Source of the DNA: Hetaerina americana
Taxonomy: Eukaryota > Arthropoda > Insecta > Odonata > Calopterygidae
Direction: 5' to 3'
Length of the DNA: 64,000 nt
Assembly: GCA_022747635.1 (NCBI GenBank)
Contig: JAKTNV010000001.1
Coordinates: 46,136,446 to 46,200,445 of the forward strand
Part shown: positions 1-12,998 of the stretch, one piece after another
How positions within the stretch are numbered: the stretch's first letter is position 1
Layout of the letters: every line of letters starts with the position of its first letter
Made by a program: the position numbers and the translations under genes
Notes under the pieces: model-generated
What the model saw: the letters and a program-made list of their open reading frames with translations, nothing else
Databases searched by the model: none
Told to the model about the DNA's origin: nothing

Positions 1-1002
1 CAGTTAGACTATATTATGGCTAGGCATAGATGTATGAAGAGCACAATTAAATTGAACATTTTCCAGGGAGCAGATGAAGATTGAGATTATAATTTCTTAC
101 TAATAAAGAGTAATTCCAGGTTCAAAAAGATTTAATACAGAAAACTAGTTAGGAAATGGAATGAATACATTTTAAGAGGACAAAAAGGAATAAGCACCAG
201 GAGACAGTGGAGAAATTTATGAGTGAAAGGGATATAGGTACATGAACAGTAGAAAAAAATTGACAATATTCAAAAAAAGGAATATCAAAAGCCACAAATG
301 AAACTACAGGAAAAGGCCGAAAACACCATGTACTACAGGTGAGATGATTAGAAAGATAAGTAGAAGAAGGAAATGGAAGAAATTAAACAGAATTAGATCA
401 AAGGAAGCAAAAAGAGATAATCAACTGAGTCAAAAATCTAATAGCGCAGAATAAACACAGTGGAAAATTCAGTGCAAGGATATGGAAAGTTTAAAGAGGG
501 AGATGAATTGTGAATTCCATACCAAAAGATGAATTCACTTTCAGGATTGAAGAAATGTAAATCTCTTCACACTATTTGGGATACAATCAACTATCAGTAT
601 TCTGCATATCTGAAGAATGATTTTGGATGCTCCTAATTACTATTTACTTCAAGTATCATGATGACTTCCTCTTTAATTGCTTTATCTTATTTCTCCCATT
701 TCTTTGTAATTTTTGTCTGCATTCATGCTGTCTTAAGAGCTTCCTCTCTTACTTCCTCTACCGAACTTACTCTATGTTCCCCTTTCTATATCGGCTTTCA
801 ACATACAACTACCTTTCAATATTTCCTCCATCCAATTTTCCTTTATTCTGATTTTCCCCAGCAATTTCCTCTCTTTGCCCAATCCATTTGAAACCTTGGA
901 CATGAAGACAAGAGTAGATAGGATGGATAGTTAGAAGACAGTGTTAGGAACTGGGGTAATGCACCCTGATTATCCAATATCACCTATGTTTTTCAATATA
1001 TA
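1..1002. mobile_element. decayed LINE remnants, family 1
   Basis: No intact gene is present. Positions about 240-320 on the plus strand resemble the LINE remnant at 46,490-46,545 (shared wording around a run of AAAAAAGGAAT followed by AAAGCCAC). Positions about 905-1002 translate in pieces into the end of a reverse-transcriptase motif of the GCPLSP...FNIY type and run straight into the mariner that starts at 1003. The stretch 640-900 is C/T-rich and is not assigned. The coding potential is destroyed by stops and indels, so this is old debris. Confidence 0.4.
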
Positions 1003-2036
1003 CGAGGGTTGCTTTTCATATTTTTAGCCTAATAATGAAAAGACTAATTTGTAATTGAAAATGGCTTTATTGTTTTTTAAAGTATTCTCCATGATAATCT
1101 ATTCACTTTCACATACACTCAAACCAATTTTCGTAACACTTTTTCCACTCTGATTGAGGTACCTGCAAAACATGGTTTTTGAATGCATCAACGGCTTCTT
1201 CAGGTGCCGAAAAACGTTGGCCACGAATTATTTTCTGGATAAACAGGAATAAAAATAAGTCATTTGGTGCTAAATCAGTGCTTTACGGAGGATGACCCAT
1301 CAATTCGACGTTTTGGCCAGTCAAACAGGTTGTATGTGCATGTTTTAGCCGAGCTATGAGAGCTTGCATTGTCATGATGAAGAATGATCCTTCGCTGCCG
1401 TTTCTTTTTCCGTATTTCACCAAGTACTTCTTGCAAACAAATACTCGTGTACCATTCAGAATTCACCGTTCTACGTTGCTCTAACATTAACGTGATCGCC
1501 ACATGTCCAGTTATTCCGAAGAAACAGGCGATCATTCGCTTCGACGTGCTTCGTGCACGAATCACTTTTGTTGGATTTGGCTCATTTTGGAAGACCCATA
1601 CAGTGGATTTGCTGTTTTGTTTCGGGCTCATACGCATAGATCCAAGATTCGTCACCTGTGTAGATGTTATGCACAGCTTTTGATGCACCGCGATTGTATT
1701 TGTTGAGCACTTCTTTGCACAAATTTACACGAGCACCTTCTTGAGCTTTTGTCAAATTATGCGGGATCCAACAGAAACAAATTTTTCCCCAGCTAAATTT
1801 TCATGCAAAATCTTATTGATGCTCGCCATACTAATCCCCAAGGATGCCTCAATCTCACGATATATCACATGACGATCTTCCTCTACTAGTTCTTGCACAG
1901 CATCAATGTTAACTGGCACAACTGATTTTGGACGACCTTCACGACTTCCGTCGCTGAGCGAACGGCGGCTATGATGGAATTCGTGATACCAGCATTTTAC
2001 AGTGGCAAAGGATTAGGCCTCATCGCCAAAAGTGCA
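1003..2036 (-). mobile_element. mariner-family transposon remnant, nested in a LINE
   Basis: The plus-strand start (TACGAGGGTTGCTTTTCATA) is a typical mariner terminal inverted repeat next to a TA. Read on the minus strand, the transposase is recognisable: a helix-turn-helix part near 1,950-1,790, a catalytic block of the type TGDESWIY near 1,660, and a second block ILHHDNASSH near 1,395, both with the expected aspartates. The longest open piece is 1275-1688. The frame is broken near 1,760-1,730, and no matching right-hand inverted repeat is seen by 2,036, so the element is truncated and dead. It splits a plus-strand LINE remnant that resumes at about 2,037. Confidence 0.8.
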
Positions 2037-2940
2037 AGTAAGTTGATCGATGCACTCAGGGAAAAGGTTGCATTCATTTCTAAGCACATTAGAACACCAG
2101 TGTGATGGGTATGGAATGAAAATCAATGTAAACAAAATAAGGATCATCAGGTTTTTGAGAAAGAGGAAGGCTGAGTTAAATGCAAAACTGAAGGACATAA
2201 AGCAGAAGGAATATACAAGATGCAGACAGAATTACTAAAGAGTTGAAGAAAAAATGGAAGGGATTCTTAGCACTTGTCAAAAATGTCAATGAGGAAAGAA
2301 TATGGCCAAAAAATTTCCTTAGGCAAATTTTGATCCCAATACTGAAAAATTATATTGCAGCTGTGTGAGAAATTAAGGATAAGTTTAATTTCACAAGCAG
2401 CAAAGTTTTAAAGTTTCAAGAACCATCAATTGAAGGTTAAAAATTGCGCAATCAAGTACCTAGGCAAAAATAACCTGGCTTTAGGGCATCAAGTGGAGAC
2501 GGTGGAACAGTGTACTAATGCTGAGTGTTTTGTGATAAGATGGTCAAGGCATTCGAGGCATATTAAGAAGAATTAAAACAGGCAAAGACGCCTTAATAAG
2601 GAGGCAGTTAATGGTAGGGGAATCGAGTTAGGATGTTAAAAAAAAATATCAATGAAAACTTTTATGTATGTCAGCTTTTGTGATGTGGGTGTGGAGAAGG
2701 ATGCAATAGGTAGAAAAGGAAAACAAATGAAGAAGCACTAGGCATGGTAGGTTGGAAAGAATAAGGAAATATTGGGATGAATTCAAAGGTGGTAGGAAAA
2801 TCGGATGCAAGGCATTTTGATTGGTAATTCAATTCTGAAGACTTGTAGAGAAGAGAATGGTAGTAAAGCAAGGTTAGGGAAGAAAAAAATACCTATAGGG
2901 CAGAATTAAGGCATATAAAAAGGATACTGCATGATAAATG
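2037..2940 (+). mobile_element. LINE remnant, family 1 (RT end and C-terminus)
   Basis: Plus-strand pieces read as the region after the reverse-transcriptase active site (YGMKINVNKIRIIRFLRKRK at 2,119-2,178) and, near 2,700-2,770, the C-terminal stretch KTNEEALGMVG that also occurs at 29,900 (minus) and 47,360 (plus). Many stops and frameshifts are present. It is the continuation of the LINE interrupted by the mariner at 1,003-2,036. Confidence 0.55.
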
Positions 2941-3875
2941 GATACAATGTGATTCCTAACATCATTTAATTTATATATTTCAGATTAAATGATTGAGATG
3001 AATTGCAAAATGTGATTTATAGGAACTATGATAAGAGTAATATCATGCAGTAAGGACAATTATAATGAAATGTCTCTACTGGGAGAGATTGTCACCAGGT
3101 GATGTCTTCTTCCACCTAATGCTCAGTGATAATGCTCACAAAACTCACACCCAACCTCAATTCTGATAAGGCTCAACACAAATATAATTTTTTTCCCAAT
3201 AATTGTATATTTCACTCAGTCATTCACTTAAATCCCCCTCTAATTTAATGTAGGTTATGAAATGAGGATTACACATTCATTTCAAAATAATTAATCTGTG
3301 AAATGTATTCATTACTTACCATTGCCCTTGAATAGTGTATCTTTCTTTAACTTACTAATCACTTATATTACACTACCACTTGGCATATAAAAGATTAAAT
3401 ATCCCCTATTACCAATGATACCACTCATAGGTATTTAGCAACAGAGGCATTTCCAATTACAAAGATGCTAGTTTATCATTTCCAGAATCAATTGTAGAGC
3501 TTCATCTATCTATCAATATGCCCAATATTTATGTTTTAGAAATGTTCATCAACTATAAAATTTATGGTCCACTTAATCGAGGTAACCCTCACTGAAGTAT
3601 AAGCACTAAGTAGACATAAAATGGGCATATAGTATCAAAAAATACATGAAGAGTGTGAGCAATATAAATATAGAAATTAGGAGCATGACAAGTACTGACC
3701 AAACAATAGTGTATTAAAATAGTACGGCAATTCTATACCAAATACCTAGAAATTTTCCTGCCTTCACTGATAATAATCAGATTTCTGACTACAAAGATGA
3801 AAGTTTCTAATACGCAGGGCAATCATGCTCTGAATACAGGAAGTATTGAATGAGGATTGTTCTTTAGGTATCTCA
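2941..3875. other. AT-rich intergenic DNA, nothing recognised
   Basis: There are no open frames above about 60 codons, no tRNA-like boxes and no terminal repeats that I can see. Confidence 0.5.
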
Positions 3876-3879
3876 TGGA

Positions 3880-4965
3880 AGGAGAGTAAATTATTCGAAA
3901 CCTTTATTTGAATCAAATTTCCAAACGAAGGGTATCAGATTTAGGTTTAGGGTAGGCAGAGGAGCAATGCAAGACTGCCAATTATTCTAAATACTTTTTA
4001 ATGAATAAAAAGAAGGTATGTTAAGAGAGGCATATGAAGGACAGGAGGTAGGAATGAGAACTCCTAGCCCAACTAGCTCCTTTGGGGTTTCTCCCAGCAA
4101 TTCCTTATCTTCTCACACCTTGTCTAACACTTAATTTGATTTCCCATCCATCCATTTTCCTTTTTCCATCCTCACATGCCAAGATACTCCAATCTACACC
4201 AATCATTTCGCTTCAATCACCGATGTTCTGACAAACAGCTCTTCATACTCCTTTCCCAAGTTTCCACCAGTGTTTCCTTAGCCTCCTTGCTTAAGGTCCC
4301 TGACATCAATTCCTTCCCTCCTTGTTGATTCTTTATTGCCTAATGCAATTCTTCTTCTTATGTCCATACTTCTGTGACCACCTTGATCCAAGACACTTTC
4401 ATTATAGTATAGCTGTTCTATCTGCTCAAGTTTATTAGTGTATTTTTTAATATTTAAATTAGCATTTCTCTCTCTCTCAAAAACTGCACAACTTTTGTTT
4501 GGCTCACATTTATTCTCATCGCATTAAAATCATGCTAACTTTAAGGTAATCAGTAATGACCTTAATCCCTTAACTGACAGGAAAACTAATGCTTGATCAT
4601 CTGCAAACCTGATTTTATGAATTTCTCATTGACTTTCATTCTTATCTCCAGTTTCTCCATGCCATTTTCTTTAAAATAAGTTTAGAATCATGGGTATTAA
4701 TGAGCATCCCTGTCTTACTTCTCCTCCCAACACCGCCTATCCTGGCTATTGGCCTACTACATGCAACTGAGTAGTTTGAATTAAGTACAGATTAAGGAAA
4801 AGTCATCCATCTCCCCAAACGACTCAAACTCTGCAATTCTTTCATTTATTCTCTCAAATTAACCCAATCAAATATTTTCTCAAAATCTAAAAAACAAATA
4901 AAAATATCCTGATGGTATTCCTTTCATTTGTAACCTTACAACTTATATCGCATCATACATATTAT
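3880..4965. mobile_element. LINE debris, plus then minus orientation
   Basis: About 3,880-4,060 carries plus-strand hints of a reverse-transcriptase motif (FRFRVGRGAMQD, compare the GFRKGRGTRD motif of the better copy at 54.6 kb). About 4,080-4,960 is a minus-strand copy, recognised by the C/T-rich plus-strand wording also found at 8.5-9.2, 29.7-30.6 and 54.3 kb. Everything is degenerate. Confidence 0.4.
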
Positions 4966-4969
4966 TAAC

Positions 4970-5518
4970 AAAATGGATATGAAACCAATGGGTCATGATG
5001 GTATCAGAATAATGAACTCGAAAAGGTGCCCTAATATAATTCCAGTATAAAAGGATATTGTAAATCATTCAATATGCAATGCAACAATCCCAGATGGTTT
5101 GAAAAAAGTGGTCATTAGACCTATTAACAAAGAAGGATCTCATAAAGGCTTGAATAATTATCACACAGTATAAATACAACCTGCCATTTCAAAAATCATG
5201 GAAAGGTACATGGCAGAAAAATTGCTGAATTTCCTGGAAAAGAATGAAACAACATCAAATTTTCAATTGTGTTTCCAAAGAAATAAAGGAGCCACACAAG
5301 TCATTGAACTAGCAGTGAACAGTACCAGAGATGGAAAGGATGGAAGGCTTAACACGGAAATAACATTTATATATCTCAGAAAAGCTTTTGACATTATAGA
5401 TCACGATATTGTTAAAAAAATGATACTGTATAGGCGCCAGCCACCTTTGGTTTTCTAATTATTTAAAAGATAGAAAATTAGTCTCTAAAATAAATAATGT
5501 ATGAACATGGGAAGGCCA
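4970..5518 (+). pseudogene. CR1/jockey-like LINE reverse transcriptase, 5' half, broken
   Basis: An open piece at 5198-5458 reads as reverse transcriptase: an ERYMAEKLLNFLEKN segment followed by LRKAFDIIDHDIV, which matches the catalytic block around the first RT aspartate of CR1/jockey-type LINEs. Stops and a frameshift follow, and the element is then interrupted at about 5,519 by a mariner. The RT continues at about 6,770. This family differs in wording from the LINE at 54-56 kb. Confidence 0.65.
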
Positions 5519-6766
5519 AGAAGTACCCGGCCTGAACTAGAGATGGGGGTAGTTGCTTGAAAAATATCACTGTATTAGAAAGTATCCAATCTATAAAGCA
5601 TATATTTCAAGTTTAAAAAAGCCATGTTGTTTAGTATTTGTTTGGCAGCCATCAATATTGAATGCTTTCAGTGAATTTGTGAAACTGGAGAAAATTGGTC
5701 ATCTTATGTGATACAATACTTTAATTTGAACAGCCTCGGCCCAACCAATATAAAAGCTGGATTGGATTCTACCCTGGGTGAGTCTGCTCCTTTGTTTACA
5801 ACAGTAAAATATTGGGTAGCAGAGTTTAAATGAGGCTGTACGAGCTGTCAAGACCAGCATCGCATTGGCGACCAAATGAGGTGACAACTCCAGAAATGGT
5901 GAAGAAAATCCACAAAGTGATACTGAATGATCGTCAACTGAAAGTGCGCGAGCTATCAGACATAGTAGGCATTTCAAAAAGTATGGTACATCACATATTA
6001 ACTGAAAATTTGGACATGCGAAAGCTGTGTGCAAGATGGGTGCCCATACTCGAGTCCAGTGTTGTGAAGATGTTTCAATTGAGTGTTTAGCTAAGTTTCA
6101 CAGCAACAAAGCAGAATTTGTGTGCCATTTTGTAATCATGGAAGAAAAATAAGTCAATTACCTCACACCCAAGACAAAAGAACATTCAAAACAATGGATT
6201 CATAAGGGAGAACCAGCTCCAAAGAAGACTAAGACCGTTTCATCTGCAGGCAAGGTCATGGCGTCAGTTTTTTGGGATGTGCATGGAATATTTTCCATTG
6301 ACTATCTTGAAAAAGGAAAAACTATAAACAGTGAGTATTATGTGAACTCATTGCAATGCTTGAGCAAAGAAATCAAGCAACAGCTGCTAAGTAGAAAGTG
6401 TTGTTTCATCAAGACAATGCACCAGCTCACAAATCCATTATTGCAATTGCCAAAATTCATGAATGAAAGTTTAAATTGCTTCCTCATGCACCCTATACCC
6501 CAGATTTAGCCCCTTCAGATTATTTTCTGCTTGCAAACTTGAAAAAATGGTTCAGTTGTCAAAGATTTTCCGACCGTGAAGAAGTGATGTTGGCAGGTAA
6601 TGGCTATTTTGAGGAGCAAGACAATTCTAATTATACAAAGGGTATCAAACTTATTGAACATCGCTGGAAAAAGTGTACAGAGCTGAAAGGAGAGTTAGTA
6701 AAATAAATATATTTTTCCAAAATTTTTGCATTTTCTTTGTAGGGTCAGGTACTTTTGGGATTACCA
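5519..6766 (+). mobile_element. mariner-family transposon remnant inside a LINE
   Basis: The imperfect terminal inverted repeats are AAGTACCCGGCCTGAAC near 5,520 and the complement of GTCAGGTACTTTTGGGATT near 6,745-6,763. Transposase pieces lie in several frames: 5830-6090 (KVRELSDIVGISKSMVHHIL, helix-turn-helix, and KLCARWVP), 6258-6509 and 6476-6706 (APYTPDLAPSDYFLLANLKK, the C-terminal block with the third catalytic aspartate, then IEHRWKKC). The second catalytic region near 6,410 is frameshifted. The wording resembles the mariner subgroup that includes the SETMAR-type transposases. The element is dead and sits inside the RT of a LINE. Confidence 0.8.
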
Positions 6767-7440
6767 TCATAGTGAAGATCATGAGATAGAATCAAGAGTA
6801 CCTCAAGGTACTTGGTCCTTTACTATTTGTAATATATATAAGTGACATACTCAAATACTGTCATTTCTGCGAGTTGATATCGTATGCTGATGACACAGTA
6901 CTCATATCAAAACACTGGGAACTAGAACCAACTATTCATGGCATGAAACTTGACTTAAATAATACCAATAATTGGGTATGCGATAATAATCTCGTTATTA
7001 ATGAGAAAAAATCCAAAGTCATGTTTGTGACACACCAAACCTCAGACATCATTGATATTCAATTACGGATTTATTCACATAACTACCTACAATACCCTGG
7101 CTTTACTGTCTTTATACAGAATGAATTAGGGCTTGGAACAAAACGTGACACATAACATATATGTAGCTTATAATTGCATACACTTTAAGCTCTCATTTTT
7201 GTTTACGTGGCACCTGCTGTCAAGCCAGAACTGACTGCCTTAGCAGGACCAGGATGAGAATTCTATGTATACATTTTTAATGTATACTACTTTACATACT
7301 TTATTGTATACTGTCAAGATCATTTCACCATGGTATATGATTAAGATTGTCTGTAATTGTATGTTGTATTGATTGTCTTAATTCTTTGTGCATCATATAT
7401 GATGAAGATTTACTATTTGAGCTATAAATAAAATGATACA
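6767..7440 (+). pseudogene. CR1/jockey-like LINE reverse transcriptase, 3' half, and tail
   Basis: About 6,785-6,850 reads as the RT motif SRVPQGT, and the open piece 6874-7155 begins MISYADDTVLIS, the YADD active site of reverse transcriptase, followed by NNWVCDNNLVINEKKSKVMF. It continues the RT interrupted by the mariner. About 7,160-7,440 (ending in an ATAAATAAAATGATACA tail) is probably the 3' untranslated region of the LINE. Confidence 0.7.
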
Positions 7441-8480
7441 ACTTTAAACCTTGCTCTCTACGATTATGGTAACTTAAGAAAGATTTACAATTAGGAAGGA
7501 GCTGATGCTAGTAACCTTATGATATGAATAAAAGATAGTAAAAACCTTTACGACTGGTGTAGCAACCTCAGGATTGCCATCATTTATTCATCATATATTC
7601 AATACTCCCTGATAAGATTGCCAGAGCAAAAATCATATTTTTCCTAAAATTACATAAAATTTAAAAATGCCATGAATGCATTTGCTTATGATCAAATGCT
7701 TAAATAATTTATAATTTCATAATAAAACCTTTTCCAGCAGATTGCATGAAACTCAGATCAATTTGACTACATTTGTATAATTTTGTTAAAAAATACTTAA
7801 TGAGCATATTAGAAAAGAAGTAACCAATATATATTGCCATTTTATGAGTTAAGTTCTGCTATTATAGTCACTTACATTTGCTATGTCATCAAATATGGAA
7901 TTTAATCCATTCGATTTGCAGAATTACTTAGATATTTACTGTAAGTCCCAAGCCTCAAAATTCTAACATTTAGCAAGCAACACATCTTTTATTTGGTCAC
8001 CTACTCATCCAAGACTAAGCTGTTAATGAATAGAAAAAAGTTCACAAGGTTTAATTCAATGATGACTTTCAACTTAAGTATTTCAGCAATGCTTACAACA
8101 AAGTAAATATGAAGCAAATAAAAGCCAAATACAAAGTCAATCATAAAATATTCCTAACTCTAAACTGCAAATATAACAGTTTTATTCAATATATAGTATA
8201 CCACCATGACATTTGTTTGTCAATTCCTGATTACACAAAGATCAGTGCAAGGAAATCTTTTTCATTTATTTCATTTAAATGTAAGGAGACAAACTTGAAA
8301 ATCTGATTGAAAATGACCAACTCAGCTTTCCTTAGCAAATTATCAAGCAAGTTTTGCCCCACATTCTGTCAAACAGCACATTTATGAAGAGCCTAGAAAA
8401 TTTTGGCATTATTCACTGAGTTCCCTATCAATACAAACACCAAAAAAAATCCTTGATCTCTCCAGGATGTTTGGGCCAGC
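7441..8480. other. AT-rich intergenic DNA, nothing recognised
   Basis: Only short open frames occur, and none shows a motif. No repeat family was identified. Confidence 0.45.
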
Positions 8481-9660
8481 ATAAAACCTGATTGCACTAT
8501 TCCAAACACTTACTGTATGCATCATGGAAAGATAAAAGACATGAACAATACATACCCTTCCCTCTCCTTACATACGACAACCTGACATCTGACACAACAA
8601 TAAACCCCTCTTCAATTCGGAATACTTCATTCCATCCAGCAAGCCTATCTTATTCTTACCTCTTCCTATCTTGCATGACATTCCAATAAATGATCTGCAT
8701 CTATATTTCCTGCCTCCATTGGATTTATCACAATAATAACGCTCCACTCCCCCACCATGCTTACCACTTCCTTGTGTATTTTCCTTTCTGCCCATTTTAA
8801 CTTCTCCACACTCATATTTTAAAAGCCTCCAGACAATGCCTATCAATTTGCTTCAATGACCACGTTTCCGCAGTGTGCAAAACCATATTCCACGCAAAGT
8901 TTTGACGAGCTATTTCTTAACATTCTTACTCAATGTTCCCTCCTCTTTATGAAAGATTCTTTGCCTAATACAATTCTTCTCATGTCCCTCCTACTTTACC
9001 CATGTTAATTCAAAACAATGGCAAGAAACGTGTAGGTGAACTGTTCCACCTCCTCAAAGTTTATGAACTACTATTTTAATATTTAACTTAGCTTTTCCTT
9101 CTCTCAAAAACTTCAAAGCCTTTGTTTTGCTTAAATTTATTCTCATACCACACCTTTCACAATGACTTTTCCATGCACTTATAGTGTTTGCAACCATTTG
9201 GCTGACTGGTAAACTATATCTTGATCATCCAAAAACCTGATTTTAATAATTATGACGTTAACCTTTCTCAGCACCAAGTTATGATCAAAATCTGAATCTG
9301 CTTCTGGAACTGTGATAATTAATCACACTTCCTAACATAGTATGGCCTAACCAATATATTTCCCAGTCCTGGATCATTTTCCAAGTATACCTGTAGCTTT
9401 TTTGGTGCCTAAATGAAGAGTTTGTTATGATTAACCCGTCTCCTGCAGAACTCTAATGCTTACTCCCTGTAGTACTTTCTTATTCCTACACCCAAATCCC
9501 CTACTTCATTACCACCTTTTCCTTCACTTACCATTGAACTCCAATCCCTCATCACCATCAAATGTTTCCTTCAATTGACACCCATGATTATGTTGTCTAA
9601 TTTATAGTATACCATGTCAACTTCTCCCAACCAGGAATTGACTGAAGACATGTAGACCTG
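8481..9660 (-). mobile_element. LINE remnant, family 1, internally deleted
   Basis: Reading the minus strand from high to low coordinates, about 9,620-9,240 carries endonuclease wording parallel to the copy at 55.6-56 kb, and about 9,230-8,490 jumps to the C-terminal end (the open piece 8568-8846 includes KMGRKENTQG and LLDGMKYSEL). The reverse-transcriptase core between them is missing, so the copy has an internal deletion as well as many stops. Confidence 0.55.
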
Positions 9661-9939
9661 TACAGTGGTAAATTTAATTAGTTCAGCTTTTACTTCTACT
9701 TGGTGTTCAAAATTATTACCACCACAATATTATAAGTAATTGGGTGATTATTTGCAAATCCCTTCGGTTAATGTTGATTGTTATAGTCAATTTTGGAGAA
9801 ATTTTTATTATTTCTCTGTTGAGGTCATTTTGTGATTTCCTAAATATCCTATCTAAGCTATTAGCTCTGTTTTTGACAGCAGCCTCCATGGCAGTTAAAG
9901 AGTAACATAGGTGGCCAACACATTTCTGACAGTATCTTC

Positions 9940-11250
9940 TTTTATAAGATCAGAAGAAAAGATAGATCATAAGGTTCCTAGTAATTGAAAAATGGCTAAT
10001 GTAACACCTATATTTAAAAACTGAGACTATCAGGATCTGAGAAATTACATAACTATTTCCCTCATCTCCATATAAGGTCATGGAATGTATAGTTGCTAGT
10101 TTGATCATGAGACCCTGCGATAGTCGGGAGTTATTAATGAAAAATCAGCACGGTTCCCTAAAGAGTAGGTCCTGCGAGACGTGACTCACTTTTTGTTCAA
10201 GGTATTCTTATTTTGGGAGAGAGCAATGTTCCCGTGGACGTGGTTTTTTGGGATTTTAAGAAAGCCTTCAAAAAGTAGCTCATAGTATACTACTCACAAA
10301 GCTAGATGCATGTGGTATTGATAAAAATATCCTGGGCTGGATGAAAGACTTAGAATGGTCGGATACAAGGAGACGGTGTTAGCTCTAATGCAGTAGATGT
10401 CAGTCACTTAAGGTGTTCCTGAGGGAATTGTTATTGGAAGTGTCTGTAATTCCTTCTTTACATTAATGACCTTAACTCTGTTGTCACTGGTTAGATTTTG
10501 CCTATGATGTAGTGGTTTACAGAGATCTCCATAATCCTGAGGGCACATCAGCTTTATAAGATGATCTTAATGCTATACTACGCTGGTGCAGCACTCGGCA
10601 ATTAGAATTAAACTTAAGAAGTGCATAGTGATGAATTTTTGGAAATCGAGCCATACCCTCCTGAAAGCCTAATGCATCAGGAACATTGAAATGGAATGTG
10701 TAGAATCGATTAAATACTTCGGCGTTACCATCACCCACAACCTCCCCTAGGTGAAACACATGCTGGGAATATGTGGACAAGCTAACAAAAAATTAGGATT
10801 TATACTTAATAAATGTAATGGAAAGGTCAAAGAGAAATTTTATCTCTGGCTGGTTAGGCCTGATTTAACATAATGCTGATAGTACATGTGATCCTCATGA
10901 AGTTGAATTAATTGCCGAATCGGATCTCGTGCCGCATAGGGGAGCTAGATTTGTAAAATGTTGTTATGATAAACTTTGTAGCATATCCAAAATAATTACA
11001 GATTAAATCTCTTGCCTAAATTGGAAGGATGTATCTTTTGCGGTGATATTGAAAATGTTTTATTAGCCCGATTGTATTATGGTAGGCAAGATCATGTCAT
11101 AAAATTAGAGAGATGACATGCAGAACTAATAGAAATAAGATATCATTTTTCTCAAAAATGATAAGGGATCAGACTAGCATTGTCTGCCCCCTTTAGGGGG
11201 GAAAGTATTTCGGTCAAATTAGCCCGATGTGTAGTCACCTCCTGCCGCAC
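9940..11250 (+). mobile_element. CR1/jockey-like LINE remnant (family 2)
   Basis: Broken plus-strand frames read as reverse transcriptase: an HGSLKSRSCETTHF segment near 10,150 (compare the QHGFRKGRSCETQL type), a DFRKAF-like block near 10,250, and a C-terminal zone near 11,130-11,170 (KISFFSKMIRDQTSIV). The C-terminus matches the minus-strand fragment at 57.1 kb (KMSFISQMVRDQNNIV), so both belong to one family. No frame is intact. Confidence 0.55.
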
Positions 11251-11689
11251 ATCCTGGAGGTGGCCAACAGGCTCTGAAAGAACTAAACTGAAAGCTAAGA
11301 ATTGTTTTTAAAATAGTTAAGTGTTCAATAAAAACATTCAGTCCCTCTTCCCTTCCACAAAAAATGAGAAAATGTATGGTGATGATGATCAATACTATTG
11401 GTAGGGTTCTTAATACACACTCGTGAATTATTTTTTGAATCTTCAAAAGCCAGCAGTTGAAAATTTCATTGATTGATTGTCACAAGTGTGCTCTTATGAA
11501 CATCAGTGGATGGATGAGTTGAGGCTTAGTGAGCTGAAGAGGGTTCATGTTTCAATAAGTTGAAGAATGTATAATAAGCTTTGGGTGGGCTTAATCAATG
11601 TGCTTTTATTCTTCACTCAAACTGTTCCCATTGCTGTTTGCTATCTATTTTGAATTGTCATAAATTGTGATTTTAAATGAGACAATTGT

Positions 11690-11930
11690 CAATTTTCTGA
11701 TGAGCGCTGAAGCTGTGCTGGTGGGAGCAATGGTATTTGCTACTGGTAAAGTCAACCATGCCAGATAGATTGAAGGGTTAGAGCTAGTTAGAGTTGGATA
11801 GAGAAGGGTTAGAGAGAGAAAAAAAGGTAGTCCATGCAGCATCTGTTCCTCATTGGCTGCCAAGGTATCTGACCCTAGTGAGGTGACCATTGAGTGATAG
11901 TGACACGTTAAAAACACTTGATAAATGCAA
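11690..11930 (+). mobile_element. 5' leader fragment of LINE family 1
   Basis: The wording GCTGTGCTGGTGGGAGCAAT, then CCATGCCAGATAG, GGTAGTCCATGCAGCATCTG and TCTGACCCTAG, follows in order the 5' leader of the minus-strand LINE at 56.5-56.75 kb. A second such fragment lies at 52.59-52.70 kb. Confidence 0.6.
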
Positions 11931-12435
11931 TCGGAAACCTTTTCATTTGAAATGAAACGATGATGGGTACTCTAGGGATAATTATTCCTGGCAACTATGG
12001 GCTTTGGCTCAGTATGCTATCTGTGATGTCTGGCAGTGGGTCCTTCCAGTTATCATCTCACAAAATCTGTGCAAAGTGAAAATTCAGCAGTGGCACGGAA
12101 GTCACAGAAGAAGACCTAACTATTTAGAATAGGTTAACTCTTAAATATCCATTAAAAACTTTCATTTTATGAAACCTTCTTTCACAGATGCTCAGAAGTA
12201 TATAACAGGGAAGAAGGGCTAAGGTTCAAGTAGTATTAATGGTTTTTAGGGGAGGCAACTGACAGCTGAGGTCATTTTTGCCATTGAGGAAGGATGGGAA
12301 AGATGAAGGGTGGAGGGAAACCCGGCATCAGCATTGGTTTTATCTTAACGAAAGGTGCCAAGGGGTCCACAGCTTAACATCCTATCCGATGGATGCCGTA
12401 CTAACTCAAAGTGCCCTCCATTAAGCACCGCAAGT
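11931..12435. other. intergenic, nothing recognised
   Basis: No coding region or known repeat is identified in this stretch. Confidence 0.4.
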
Positions 12436-12530
12436 ATCAGATCTGGACATCACTGAAAAACATTTGTCGCCACTGGGATTCGAACCCTAGCCCTCTGGGT
12501 GGGAAACTAGTATGTTAGCCACCTCAAAAA
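12436..12530 (-). repeat. tRNA-derived SINE fragment
   Basis: On the minus strand a B-box-like GGGTTCGAATCCC and upstream wording with an A-box-like segment (GAGGTGGCTAACATACTAG) form the head of a tRNA-derived SINE. The ends do not pair as a tRNA acceptor stem, so it is not a functional tRNA gene. Confidence 0.5.
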
Positions 12531-12998
12531 CCCATTCTCCGCTGAGGTTCAAGAACAGTATCACAGTATTCAGCAGGTTATCTTCCTTAATTGTGGCAAA
12601 TAATTTACTAATACAAGGCACTGTTTCCCGTTTGACATCCCCTAAACACTTAAATGAAAAGTAGAGATTTAAAAAGTAAATCGTAAATGTGAGCACATCT
12701 GAGAAGCAAAGTAATGACTTGTCATATCATTCCAACAAGTTGAACTAATCATTACATCTTCAAAAATTTACTTGAGGAAAAAAAGCCAAGGAAAATGTCC
12801 GAGTTCATGAACTGAAAGGTTCCAAAGCCAAAGAATTATTTAGAAAAAATTTAAGTAACCGATAATTTCAATTTCATAGTAAAATAAATGGATCATGTGT
12901 AAACAAATAACAAGTATATTAATTAATAAATACAAACTTATTCAACAACAATACATTAACAAACATTTGTGAGGTTTTAATAACACTAAATTCTATTG

